This document shows, one piece after another, positions 24,785-38,200 of a stretch of DNA of 64,000 nt. The position numbers were made by a program, and so were the translations under genes. This stretch comes from Dillenia suffruticosa. Its lineage: Eukaryota > Streptophyta > Magnoliopsida > Dilleniales > Dilleniaceae. The notes beneath the pieces were generated by a model. It had not been told where the DNA came from, searched no databases, and saw nothing but the letters and a program-made list of their open reading frames with translations. How positions within the stretch are numbered: the first letter of the stretch is position 1; every line of letters starts with the position of its first letter. The DNA lies in NCBI GenBank assembly GCA_033439265.1, contig JAVTVX010000012.1:36086261-36150260 (forward strand), given 5' to 3'.

Positions 24785-26085
24785 TCAATCTCTGGTGTGG
24801 ACTTCTTTTCTGCGACGCCTGTTCTGAGACAATTCTGCAATGCAGTCCAGAGCTAGTTCCATGATTAGTGAGACAAATTGTACATTAGTTGCAAAATGGT
24901 GTTCCTCTGGCCTCAGCGAATCGGCATTAATGACTCCATTACAGCATTTGGTATAGGCATGCTGATCAGACGAACATTTCATCAGTGGGCTTCTTCCCCG
25001 TAAAAGTTTCCATCAACATAACTCCGAGCGGCTCAGCTGGGGGGATACAAGTCTTTCCAATCCAAATTCTACAGGCAATAATATAGGGTAATAGAACCAA
25101 AAGCATGTAATGAAAATGTCAATTTTGGAGCATTAGCTGGTACTGTATATCCAATTGTGGCTAGAGTCACTGTGTGCCGCAAGTTTCTCCATGCCGAAAT
25201 CACTTACATGCGCAGCCATATTTTCGCCCTACAGGACATTACTGGGCTTCAAATCACGGTGAACCGAGGGTACATTGCAACCATGATGGAGATAGTCCAT
25301 GCACATGTAGCATCTATCATTATGTCTAACCCCTGAACTTCTCAAGGCTCCAGTTGGGCATGTGCTCAAGTATTAAGGCTTTAAAATCAATGTTGGATCA
25401 ATTGCTGATGACTTACACCAGATCCCCTGTGGTGAACATTCTGCAAAATTTCACATTCTACATCAAAGCTCCTGAATGCTCCTTCTAGCTTCAAATTCAG
25501 TACCTCAATGGCAACAATCCTTTTATCTGAAAGTACCTCTTTGTAGACAGAACCAACACTCCCTGTACCGAGCAGATTGGGTTCATCAAGTTGTCGCTCG
25601 CTTGTAGAAGGTCATAATATGAAACCCGAACCTGTGTTGCCATAACAGGCAGCAATTTAGTTTGAGTTAGGCTGTTCTTCCTCTGGCATCTTACATAACC
25701 AAACAAAAGGACCAAAACAAGAACCATTAATTGATTTCAGGTGCATTAGCTGTGGCAGTTCATGGGGCTGATGGCCAAAGAAATTATCTCTTGCCAAAGA
25801 AATTATCTCTTGTTAGGAAAGGCAGAAATAAGAGATTCCCCAACCGCTGAGGAATAATTCCGTAGAGACCCATGAAAGGAAGACTTAAGGCTGTGAGACT
25901 CTGGTGGTTTGGGCCGCAAGAGATACCAATATAACTTCGAAAGGAAGTACAAGTTGACCAGTTATTTGCCACTCATCAAAGGTGATACAGGATTTAAAGG
26001 CCAGAAGAGCACTTGATGTACCTTGCTTAGCTTCATAGATGAGCAAGATACAACATGACTCCAATCTTTTGAACTGGAGCAACAT
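24785..26085 (-). pseudogene. LRR receptor kinase pseudogene (LRR-XII, FLS2/EFR-like)
   Basis: Minus-strand pieces retain the two ends of an LRR-XII kinase. About 26030-25790 carries the N-terminal cap (SSALLAFKSCITFD, then after a frameshift NNWSTCTSFRSYIGISCGPN and the first LRR, LSLPFMGLYGIIPQRLGNL). About 25730-24785 carries kinase debris: the Gly-rich loop as LGTGSVGSVYKEVLSDKRIV, a decayed catalytic region and the C-terminal ALDCIAELSQNRRRRKEV. Nearly all of the roughly 20 LRRs are missing and stops are frequent. Intact relatives are cell-surface pattern receptors; this copy cannot function. Confidence 0.82.
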
Positions 26086-27126
26086 TATTACAAAGACGCA
26101 AGGACTTCATACTAGAACAAATACTGAACTGGAAGGCCATGTAAAATGAAGGATGACTGTTAAAAAGAAGTGAGATAATCATTTACATTGCCTTTGGGGA
26201 ATTGGCCAGCATATATTTAGGATGCCACAGTCAGGCCCTTACTGCTGCAGCAGAGGAGGTCATCCTTCACCAAGCCAAAACAAGTTTAGGTCAATGTCAA
26301 AACAGCTTAAAACACTTGTCCATATATATATTCTCAATATGTTTTCTAATGCTTCCAAACTTAAAAAGCAATTCGCACCCAAATCACAATTCCCCTCCAC
26401 AAGGCATAAGGAAAAGGGTTCTAAACTATTCAAATTGAATTTATTTTCATCGGAAGAAAATTAATTTAATTAGTCTTGAAAAGAAAAAAAAATTGAATTT
26501 CATTCAGATAAAAATAAAAAATAATGTGTTTAAAAAGAAAATATAGAGTAAATTGATTTTTTTAATAAAGAAAATCAAAAGAAAATACAGAATCAATTGA
26601 TTTTTTAAATAAAGAAAATCAATATATTTATCTTAAAATGAGATAATTTATATAAATTTATCTTTAAAAAAAAGAAAAATAATTATTAAATTGTAAAAGA
26701 GTAAAGATTGCCCAAGTGTTAATATGCATATAAAAACAATGCCCGCAGAGAAAAAATTCCCAAACTATTGGGAAACTTAAATATTATTTGTTTCCATCCA
26801 AATCTTTAATGCCTGTGACCCATTTTCAATCCGATCTAATCCAACGGTCGAAATACAACCTCTGAAGATGAAATTAATTAATGAACAGCTGAACAGGCTA
26901 ATCCATTAATTAAGTCCAAAAATCAGGATTAAACAAATGGACACAGGGATAGACTCTCTGTTCCAAGATTTCAAATCTCGAGACCATTTTCATTTTTCGC
27001 GGTGTTTCTGATTAAATTACGTTGTGGGTTTTTCTTGGAGAAATCGATTGTCAATGACAAAACCAGGACTTCACACTCGATCCTATTCCAAACCCCCTTA
27101 TCTGTCTCTCTCTCTCTCTCTCATCA
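26086..27126. other. AT-rich intergenic DNA and promoter of the LRR-II kinase
   Basis: Mostly A-rich non-coding sequence, ending in a CT run (about 27108-27122) directly before the ATG at 27127. Short frames at 26202-26464 show no recognisable signature. Confidence 0.55.
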
Positions 27127-27295
27127 ATGGAAGAATTTGTTTTGGTCGTCTGTTTCACTTTCATGTTCTGGTTTCGAAATGCTGGAGGTTCTTTCGGTCT
27201 TCTTTCTCCTAAAGGAGTCAACTTTGAAGGTTTGTAGTCAAATTTCAACTTTTTTTTTTTAATTTGGACTCTCTCTCTCTCTCTCTCTCTTGTTT

Positions 27296-27327
<32 letters not shown>

Positions 27328-30300
27328 TTTTTTTTTTTGGGTGGGAAGAGAAGTTTTTGAAATTTTTTTATTTTTGGGATTTTTGTGGTGTGATTAGTGG
27401 CTGCTTTGATGGCTGTGAAGAGGGATTTGAGGGATGAATATCATGTGCTTGATGGATGGGATATAAATTCAGTTGATCCTTGTACTTGGAACATGGTTGC
27501 TTGTTCTTCTGATGGCTTTGTAATTTCTCTGTAAGTTTTCTTTTGTATTTTGTTTATTTTTTTCGGTCTTATCTGTTTTGAAATTCTTAAGATTTGCTGT
27601 TAATTTTTGTTATCGACAGAGATATGGCTAACATGGGATTGTCTGGGACACTATCTCCCAGTATTGGAAATTTGAGTCATATCCAATCAATGTAAGTACC
27701 ATTTCTATTGCTTTGGGTGTGTATTGCATTCAACTTCCTACAACAATTGATGCCCTTTGATCGCCAAAGTTTATCCTTTGAATCGAACATGATAGCTGCG
27801 GGCAATTTATTCAGCATCCGTGCTGTCATGATTTCTTGCTTATAATCTATGTTGCACGGACATGGATATAGGACATAGGATACGATACAATACGGACAGA
27901 GTGAGACGAGGTTATAAAAAATTTTTTGCTATTATAAGCTAAGAAGTGTCACAACTTGTCATATCCAAGGGTCATGCTCATTTCATGGTGTGTCCAGGCA
28001 ATATAGTTTAGAATTCTGAATTGAATATGTGATGTAATTGCAGCAGTTCCTTCTGGTTTTTCCCCATCCTTATTCCCATAAAAACCAAAATATTCATTAA
28101 GATACTACTGTCACTTTTGTGGCATATACTTCAACGCTATCTGTTGTCCTTCTTGATTTCCAGGAAACACAAAGTCAAACATTAATGTGAATCTACCAAA
28201 ATAGACAAAACCTTGACTAGAATACCTTACATCTTGAACTTCTCTTCCATTACAGCAACCAATCAGCATATCTTTGTCATACTCTTGCAGGTTATTGCAA
28301 AACAATCAGCTGATTGGTCCAGTCCCAGCTGAAATTGGGAAGCTGTCAGAGCTTCAAACTCTGGATCTTTCTGGGAACCAGTTTGTGGGTGAAATACCTA
28401 GCACCTTGGGGTATTTGACTCATTTAAGTTACTTGTGAGTGATTCTATCTTTTCAATGAATGGTGGAATTCAGGTGTTTAATTTGTTTGCATCAAGTATG
28501 TCTGTTAATTCCTGTCATGTCAAAACTTGTCAGGTGGCTCAATAAGAACAAGTTCTCAGGACAAATTCCTGGACTTGTGGCAAATCTCAGCAGTCTCTCA
28601 TTTTTGTATGTGTTCTAGTGTGCAACCAACTCTATATCCATTCCCTTATTCCACATTTGAAGTGACGTATTTCTTTAAAATACCTTGTTTTTCTGCAGAG
28701 ATCTATCATTCAACAATCTAAGTGGCCCTACACCAAAAATTCTAGCAAAAGGCTACAGGTAAGAGATTGTGAATCAAAGTTAACCATTACTTACACAAAA
28801 TTGGTTAATACAGTTTTGATTAAAATTTTAGTGTGCCAGTGTGACTAAGTCCTAGGTGTGGAAACTGGCAACATCCAAGGAGTTGTTTGACCATCCAGCA
28901 GTAGTGAGCTATTATGCTTATCTGATTCTGAAACACAGAAAATGAATCAGCCTTTTTATGTAATAACTAAAAAATGTGCGCCAGGTATTCTCTATTCTAA
29001 GTTTGATTTGATGGGATGGCATAGTTCCTTTTATGTAAGCACGCATGCGCAACCGAGATAGTTCCTTTTATGTATAGAGCTCGTCACCTGGTATTTTCTG
29101 GTTTATACCGTGACTTGCTTGATTTTTATTTACCCTTTTCCTGTTTTGCCCCTTTATGGAAGTTAATCTTTAAAACTCTGATCATTTATAATTGGGATTG
29201 AAATTCTTTTAATGCCGTTGCCTGAAATTTGGATCTTCAGAGCTGAGATATCACTTCTGCCACTCTGTTAATATCAGATTTAGTTGTCTAAGGGTCTTCA
29301 CTTTTGTATAGTGTTGCAGGGAACACCTTCCTCTGCAATTCTTCTTCCACAGGAATTTGCATGGGCACCTCAAGTCCAGAAGTTGGTAATTTACATGCAA
29401 CCCACCAGTCCTCATCAGATCTCATTGTAGTGATGCCAAAATAGCACATGTTGACTTGCAGGTACAAATTCAACAGTCAAAGTCCACGATCATCATCGGT
29501 GGGTGGTGATTGTCATCATAGTTGTCAGCTGCACATTTGTGGTATCTTTGATGCTTCTTGTTTGTTGGGTGCATTGGTATAGATCCAGATTTCTCTATAA
29601 TTCATATGGTATATTCTAAAACCTGATTCTTTTGTTTTTTCAACATGAAACATGTCATGGGGGAGTGGTTTTTTTTTATTTTTGACAAATTTGTTATTTA
29701 TGGAGTCTGCAGTCCGGCAAGATTATGAGTTTGAGATTGGTCATCTGAAGAGGTTTACATGTCGGGAATTAAAAATTGCTACAGGCAATTTTAGCCCCAG
29801 GAATATCTTGGGACACGGTGGTTTTGGAGTAGTTTATAAAGGGTGTCTTCCGAATGGGATGTTTGTGGCAGTTAAAAGGCTTAAAGATCCAAATTTCACA
29901 GGAGAAGTGCAGTTCCAAACTGAGGTTGAAATGATTGGCTTGGCTTTGCACCGAAACCTCCTACGCCTATATGGTTTTTGTATGACTTCTAATGAGAGGC
30001 TGCTTGTTTATCCTTATATGCCAAATGGGAGTGTCACAGAGCGATTGAGAGGTTTGTTGATTCTTTGGTATCTTTTCCTCTCTTGTTTATCCTTATCTGT
30101 TCCTCTCTAATTTTCCTCTCTTATATGCTAAAGGAGTGGTTTTTCCTCTCTTATTCCTCTCTAACGAGAGGCTGCTTTTTGGCTATTAGGGCATCGTTTT
30201 CTAATGCTAGTACTTGCACTATAGGCTCTTAACTTCTGGTCTAATAGTTTTCTAATTTAGACCCAGATGCAGATATTTTGGTCTATTAACTTCCATCTGA

Positions 30301-31221
30301 TCCATCTAGAATCCCGATGGCATGTTCTTACTTGCTATATTTGAATGGGGCATCCGTTTTTTCCTTGTTCCTTTTATCTTCCAACTCTTTAATTGTGCTT
30401 GATTTTGTTGAACAGACACATGCCGGGACAAGCCTTCTTTGGATTGGACTAGACGTATGCGTATAGCCATTGGGGTGGCCCGTGGACTTCTGTACTTACA
30501 TGAACAATGTAACCCAAAAATCATCCACAGAGATGTCAAAGCTGCAAACATTTTGCTCGATGAAAGCTTTGAGGCTGTGGTTGGGGATTTTGGCTTGGCC
30601 AAGTTGCTAGATCGTAGGGATTCACATGTTACCACTGCTGTGAGGGGCACACTTGGACACATTGCTCCTGAGTACCTTTCTACTGGACAATCTTCTGAAA
30701 AGACCGATGTTTTTGGGTTTGGTATACTTATTTTGGAGCTTATAACAGGGCAAAAGACTTTGGATGCCGGAAATAGTCAGGTTCAGAAAGGGATGATTCT
30801 CGACTGGGTAAGCATGTTACGTGTGTATGTAATCTTCTTTTCCCAGATGATGATTGCCATTTTTGTGTGTATCCAATTTGTAATTGTTAGTCCAATTCTA
30901 TAGGTCAGAACCTTGCATGATGAGAAGAGGCTTGAAGTACTAGTTGATAGAGACTTGAAGGGATGTTTTGATGCACAAGAGCTGGAACAAGCAGTTGAAT
31001 TAGCTCTTCTATGTACACAATCACTTCCCAATCTCCGGCCAAAGATGTCCGATGTCTTGAAGGTTCTGGAAGGTATTATGGGCCAGTCGGGACATGCAGA
31101 GGATCCACAAAACACCACTCGCCCTTGTGAGGGGAGATCTTGTAGTTTCTCTAGGACTTACAGCGATGTAGAGGGATCTTCATTCATCATTGAAGCAATC
31201 GAGCTATCTGGACCCAGATGA
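27127..31221 (+). CDS. CIK4: LRR-II receptor-like kinase, At5g45780 (CIK4) orthologue
   Basis: Eleven exons, all in phase: 27127-27229, 27398-27530, 27620-27691, 28291-28434, 28534-28605, 28699-28758, 29312-29385, 29462-29608, 29713-30051, 30416-30807 and 30904-31221. They encode 617 aa. Layout: signal peptide 1-21, LRR N-terminal cap ([19 protein letters not shown]), about five LRRs each largely one exon, a single TM segment at about 233-256, and an RD kinase. Kinase residues seen: Gly-loop [11 protein letters not shown], Lys323 in VAVKRL, HRD Asp421 in [14 protein letters not shown] and DFG Asp439. The C-terminus [13 protein letters not shown] matches what I recall of At5g45780. Family members are SERK/NIK-like co-receptors at the plasma membrane; CIK proteins are reported to assist CLAVATA receptors, and the CIK4 name for At5g45780 is from memory. 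No lesion was seen. Confidence 0.96.
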
Positions 31222-34200
31222 CGAAGGCATAATTTCTTCAGGATTTTAGTTCGTTGTTACTCTGGCTAGGATAGTAACTGGCATGATAATGGAATGGATC
31301 TTTCGGACTAGTGTTTATTGGTTCTAGGATTGGTAGCCAACAGCAAAATAATAGTAGTAATAATAATAAGAAAAAATCTAGACACCTAATAGGCTGCAAT
31401 AGTGGGAATGGTCCCCATGTTCAGCTAAAATATCATGGAACAATCAGGTGTATGGTTACTAACTAACAATAATCGTGGTTCTCACCAGAAAATTTGTGAG
31501 GGTCCGGAGTAGACTGGCCAACGGGCCAAATGTGAACCAGCCCGCTGTTTCAGAGCCTAGAAAAAAAAAAACCCTTAACCTCAGGTGCAGGGTTGGTGAA
31601 CTGGTGAAGGGTTTGTGAACAGGCAGATCAGGTTAAAGGTTCAAAAGAGTCCCGGTTTAGGTCGGTTCAGGTTAATGATGGGAGTCGGGGCTGGATCCTT
31701 CCCCCCCCCCCCCCGGGGGAAAATTTGAGTGATTCTCATGACCTTGAACTAGTCGTTCATTGGCTTTTTTATGGGGCATTTTCGTCATTTTGCCTAGAAC
31801 TAGCGGTTAGCTCTTGCTCTCATTTATTTGTTTATTTTGAATCTTCAAGGATTTGAACCTTGAAGGAATCGAGAAGGAACTGCTTAAAGTTTACAACCCT
31901 TGAACATTTCCCCGTTGAGGCCTAAACCAATGGTTTTTTGCTCGTTTAGGTTTAGGGTCGATCTTGGAGAGTTGAACAATTGTTTAGGTTTTGGTCGAGT
32001 TTGGACAATTGACCGGGCCGTTCCGGGCCAAACCCGCCTGGTGGCCTGAACGACATTGGGAGGGTATACATCTTTCGACTAAGCTATAGGCCAGGAGTTC
32101 TATCCCGCGTTCATTGGTTTTTTTTTTTTTTTTGTATATTGAGGTTTGAACCGAGCCTATTATATGGGAAGGAGGAAGAATGTGCTAATTGAGCCAAAAC
32201 TCATCGGTTATCCTGCATTCATTGTGCCATCCTTTATTTCCAGCTTGCTATGTAACCATTTATGCACATTGGTGAATTTTTTTTTTTTTTGGTTAAATCT
32301 CACTACGACTGATTCAAAATTTAAGAGTGTGTTTAGTTGTAAAAAATATTCTCTAATTTTTTATATTTAATTTTCTCATATTTTTTATTTCTAAAGAAAA
32401 TAGTAGAAAATTTTGAAAAATATAAGTGTTATTTATAATGAAAAACAATAGAAAATAATTCTAAATCTGTTTTCTATTTCTCTTTATAAATTGAAAAATT
32501 ATATTTGTTAATTTTTATTTTCTAAAAATTAAAAAGTAAAATATTTGTATGCGGTTTCTTTTCTTAGAAAACATTGTTTAGAAAACACTCTTGTTTTCCC
32601 TAACTAAACGCACACCAAGCTCGGTGTATAAATATGGAGATTCTCCATCTTAACGGTTAACCTTTAAAATAGAAATCCTATGTCGAACTACCAGACTCAT
32701 ATTTAATCTGACACGTGTGATTCACTTTAAAACCTTTATATACATTAATGTCCAATTTTGTTTCATCACCTCATATTAAAACTCATATGTAATTCACTAT
32801 AAAAACCCGCATGTATTAACGTATGATGATTTAGTTGATTTAAGGATTGACGTCCCTTAATCATTTTTAAAGTTTCAATCTCCATGGAAACAAAAAATTC
32901 AACATCGCGAGAGCTGCTCCCTATAGTGGGCCCTGCAAACAATCTATCCAAATTAATCGGGACGAAACTTTAAATACTGGATTGAGAACCAAATCATGAT
33001 AAAAAAAAAAAACCCGCATGTTTGTGGAGTTCGTACGGAGGGGATGTTAAATCCCTACCAACTTAAGATTCAAATATATACATTAATGCCCAAATTTGTT
33101 CCATTGAAAATATATTAAAATCTATATATGTGGTTCACATTAAAACCCCCGTATGGGTGGATTTAGTATGAAGAAAAATACTAGATTTTATATTGATTAA
33201 TTCAAAATTCAACGCATGGTGCATAAATACAGGAACCCTCCATTTTAAGATCTATCTTTTAAGGTAGAAGTCAAATTATGTACCAACGTTCATATTCATG
33301 AATTCCTTTTTTCTTTTTCATTGTCATTCAGTGGACCACTCATCCCGTTCATACATCTATAAATGTAGAAAATATGAAGTGTTTGACATGTTCAACTGGT
33401 AGGAAAAAGTTCAAGGAAAAATGGATTCTACAATGAAATTAAATTGGAATGGTGCCTATGGTCCCCATTCTTGTCGGGCACTCTCATAACCTAATAGCAA
33501 CCAAAGACGTGTGCAAATGGCTAACAATTATTTATGTTTGTGCGGTGCAGAATTAAAGGTAGCAATCTCATATGGAAATTCCTCTGTGCCCTGAAGGCAG
33601 GGGTGAAGACCAAGTTTGTGGTTTCTAAGGGCTCAATGGGGCCTCCCCAACATGCCATGCCATGACATTTGAGTTTTGCTCTGGGCCCAGAGTAGGACAT
33701 TTACTTGACATCCTCCTCATCGAGGTTGGAAGATGTTGACAGCATTAACAGTGCAAGCTGTTTGTAATTAGATGAAGCCAATGAAAATTTTCCCGAGTAC
33801 ACAAATATATGCATGGTTGTTAAATTTATGATTCTACCTGTACGAGTCTATGATTTTTGAGGAAATTTGAACCGGGTTCTGGTTCGGTAGAATTCCGGTT
33901 TTAACTAGCTTTCAGATGTATATCAAGACTTATCTTTTGAACCTTGTCGGGTAAATGGAATTGGATATTAGGGTTTGTAATTTGCTTGGCATATGCATGT
34001 CTAGGACTTGCCTGCAGCATGTCGAGTGCAGAATTTGAGCCCTTTGAGATGGTCTTGCTTTAGCAAGAAGTAAGGGCATCAAGAAGCTTATTACCAGTTT
34101 GATCCTCCTGTAACATGACTATTTAGATGTTTAACTTGAAGATCTGAGTCAAATACTGGGCTATCATCAATGATAGTGAGTTTTGATGAAGTCTATGAAG

Positions 34201-34338
34201 CAATGCCAGCTTATGCATGTCTCCGGACACATAAGGGGGCAGCATTCAAATCATGGCTCGTTCATTATTGGCCTCGTACCAATTTTTTCTGATTGGCTGG
34301 TAACAAAGTGGATAAGTCTCTGTGTGTGAGTGTGTGTC

Positions 34339-34393
<55 letters not shown>

Positions 34394-35130
34394 AAATGTT
34401 GCAAATGAAACTAGGAAGGAGACAAAATGCTTGCAAAAACCAAGATGAAAAGGTCATTAAAATGTGTGGACAAAGAAACAAACTAAGCTCACATGGGGAC
34501 ATCATGGTTTCAACTGTGGATGTTTCCTACTACAAATGTCAAATCTGAGTTTCCGAGACATGCTCGTGGAAATGGAAGATCATTATCTTTCTTCCCACTT
34601 GTGGTCTATCATTTTTCAATCATAGAATTTATTCGTCGATAAATCTGTAATTAAAAATTTATTTTAAATTCTTTTTTTAATTATTAATACCCATAATTAA
34701 GTTAAATCCAATTAAAATAGATTTGAATTAGATTCTTCGATACCTATTTTTTTCATATATAAAATTTAAACTTAAATTTTATTTAAGTGAAATTTGTACC
34801 GGATCACTGAACCATCAAGCTTTAATTTTTTTTATTCACAATCAAATAAACGATTTATGCTGTTACATTAGTTGAAAAAAATAATAATTAAGAGATTAAT
34901 ATCAAGAATCCTAAAAGGGTAAATTCTGCCTATTTGAGTAACAAAATAAAAATATTTTATGTATTCGCTTTCTTCTTTTTCTGTAATTTTTAAAGATTTA
35001 GTCAAAAAGATATTTTCAAAAAAGGAACAAACCCTAATTTCCATTCAGACCACTGTTTTTTGATAAATTCCGTGTTCTTCTCAAATAAAAATCCTCTCAC
35101 TCTTAAGTTCCTCACCAAACCCCCGTCACT
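31222..35130. other. Intergenic region with decayed repeats, no gene seen
   Basis: About 3.9 kb. At about 31500-32060 there is GC-richer sequence with GGGCCAAC/CCGGGCC-type words that resembles decayed non-autonomous DNA-transposon interior. There is a poly-C run near 31699-31713, AT-rich DNA from 32280 onward and a compound GT/GA microsatellite at 34321-34391. No open frame of protein-like composition was found. Confidence 0.5.
34321..34391. repeat. Compound (GT)n-(GA)n microsatellite
   Basis: About 18 GT units with minor interruptions pass directly into about 18 GA units. It is intergenic, between the LRR-II kinase and the RING-CH gene. Confidence 0.95.
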
Positions 35131-35131
35131 A

Positions 35132-35206
35132 GCTCTCTCACTCTCTCTCTCTCGCGCTTGGTCTTAATTGTATGTATTAGGTGTAGAGAGAGAGAGAGAG
35201 AGAGAG
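35132..35206. repeat. Inverted CT and GA tracts upstream of the RING-CH gene
   Basis: A CT run at 35132-35153 and a GA run at 35184-35206 are complementary and about 30 bases apart, some 70-140 bp before the ATG at 35274. If transcribed they could fold into a stem in the 5' UTR. Confidence 0.85.
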
Positions 35207-35273
35207 TCAACAGAGCTTGAGGGAGGAAAACCATAGATTTTGAGCTTACAAGAGTTTTGTTTGATGTAAAGTT

Positions 35274-38200
35274 ATGGATCTTGATACTGAGGATCAGAGA
35301 GTTTGCCAAAAACCTACCGACACTTCAAATTCAAATTCAAATCATCAGATTGATCATGGGCGTACTGAGACTGTAATTGTGATCGGATCAACAGAAATGG
35401 CTACAGTGAATGATGAGAATGTGAGTAAGCTATCAATGGAGGAGAGAGAAGAGAATGCTGTGACCCATAAATCGGAGGAAAGTTGTGTGATTGATATGAA
35501 GTGTGTTACTGAAAAAGAGGATTCTTCTGTTGTTGATGAGAAAATGATGATGATGTGTAGGATATGCCATTTGACCTCTGAGAGTGTTTTGATTCAGCTT
35601 GGTTGCAAGTGTAAAGCTGAGCTTGGTGTTGCTCACACTCATTGTGCCGAGGCTTGGTTCAAGCTTAAAGGCAATAGGTACTTACTTTGTTTCAAAACTC
35701 AATCCATATCCTGAAAATGGAAATTCGTTAATTGTTGAATTTTTAGTTGATATTTCCCGGCATGATTGTTAAAATTGAGATTTTGCCAGACAAATTTATA
35801 GGGTGATTGCATAAATATTCTGTATTGAATTGTGGGTTTGGAATTTTAACATCAATATTTTAAGGTAGTGGTGTTTATTGATATGCTTCATCATAATCTG
35901 TTATTGCCCCTGTTGATCCTTTATATGGTCATTTATTATAGAAGTATAGAGAAATAATAGGTGGGTTGTTCCTAGATTAGTGATTTTGTCATTAAAGATA
36001 GTGGTATTCATTAGGTGGCATATATAGCACATGATAACCAATGCCACTGGAATTGTAGAAATTAGTTTGTGTGAAACTTCTACCTTAGAATGGTGGGTAG
36101 TTGGTACTTCATCATCGACGAATCAAAGTAATACCTGACTAATTTATAGTATGATTGTATTAATATTTTGAATTGACTTGTGGGCTTAAGCTTTTAACAA
36201 CTATATTTTAGAGGCAGTGGTGTTTATCGACATGTTCATTATTATCTGTTATTTCCCTGTTGATCCTTTATACGGTCATTTATTATATGATAAGTATAGA
36301 GAAATAATAGGTGGGCTGTCCCTAGATTGGTGATTTTGTCGTTAAAGATAGTGGCATTCATCGGGTGGCATATTTAGCACATGATTACCAATGTCATTGG
36401 AATTGTAGAGGTTAGTTAGTGTGAAACTTCTGCATAGGACGGTAGGTAGTTGGCACTTCATGATCGACAAATCAAAATTCCAATTTAGGTGAATCGGGTT
36501 AGTTCTTAATAATCGGTAGCAATGGTCTAAATATGATATTAGACAGACACTTTTACAAATGAGAAAGTCCATGTCGTATCATTGCTATGTAGGTTATTTA
36601 GACACCATATGTGACAATGCTTTTTTAAGAGAGAGAAAAAACTTACGCTAGTATAAAACTTTTCATAAACTTGATGTCACTCTGCTCTAGTTATGTCGTG
36701 TCCTATGTTTCTGTCCATGCTTCGTAGTCTAAAATGTCATGAACTTTGTTTCTGTATCAGTGGAGATACAGTCAATGCTCACTGCAGTGGCATGGGCAAG
36801 TTTGTAGTCATGCATGTTATCCTGTTGGATACTTATCTAATAGCAAGTTGGATGCTTATCTAATAGCAGCTTAAGAATTTTGAGGTGAGTCACTAGTGAA
36901 CACTTTCTATGTTTTCACCTCATATCAAACGATTTTTTCTGGAGAAGGATATTGTTAGGTAAAATTGCTCCTTCCATAAGTGTGATGCGCACCAAGCGGA
37001 AATAAATCAAACAATCAAGCACATGATATTGTACATGGTTTGGTTAATATGCTGATGTCCATGATCATAATTATCATTCATTGATCGATTCATACTATTC
37101 ATACATGCAAATAAATCTCTTAATCACTCGCCCTAACTAATTTCCATGACCCAGTTAGGCTCTTGGCCAAATCTATATTTACCCCGCAAACATACCACAT
37201 GAACGACACCCCTTGGTAAAATTCTAACCATGCTAGTGGTTTCCAATGCCTGACTCTCATGTTTGCTCATGATGTAGAATTCTCTTTAAACTACTCGTCT
37301 TTTTGGTAGTCTCTCTGGCCACATTTCCCTCTTCTTTGGTAATGCCCCCATAGCAATACCATCCGTCTCAGTGACCCCCAAGTCAAGCGCTCCCCTTCCA
37401 ACTTCTATGTTTATAGAAGCATCTTCCTTGCACATCAAGGACTCCCCTTCCAACTTCTTCGCATTTTATTTCCTCTCCTTCCTTAGCACGCATTCTAGGC
37501 CATATACTTGCCTCCGCCATCAGTTTGCATCCATTTTCTACTCATTATTTTTGTTTATTTCCTTTCTCCATTCTTTCTCTTTTCCTTTATTTTCTTTCTA
37601 CTGAAAATTCACTTTATTTTTATGTATTTGGGTTGGATTAAAACCTAATAGTTAGTAATGGGGAATCACATCATTAAAACTTGATGGTCCCATCAAGCAG
37701 GGCATAGATAAGGGTGCACTGCTTGCAGTTGAAAGCAACAAGCTTAGGCATTTTAGAGTTTTGCCAAGAAGGGTCCTAATATGGTCCTTTGTTTTAGGTA
37801 AAAGAGATCAGTCTCAGCATTCTATATATGATGGATGCATTGAAGACTTGTGAGTCTGCAAGTGTTAGCATCAGAGTTGTAGGGGCCTAGTCTATACCTC
37901 TATTTGAAGGTTAAATTGACATGAAAAGTGAAAGAAGATACAATAGTTGAAGGCACAATGAGAGTTATATGGTAGAAATAGTTTAGTCATGAAGTGGATC
38001 AACAATGGTTTCAGGCACTGTAGAAATATAATAGTGGTTTAATTCATCAATTTCAACACTTTAAGAGATGAGCAGCATCATTAAGTAATCATAGATAAGG
38101 AACTTACTGAGTTGCAAAGTAGACTTTACATTTTAGCGCTTGAAGAGATGTTTCCCTACTTTAAATGTTTATATTTTGCTTTGTCACATATGGGAAGCTT

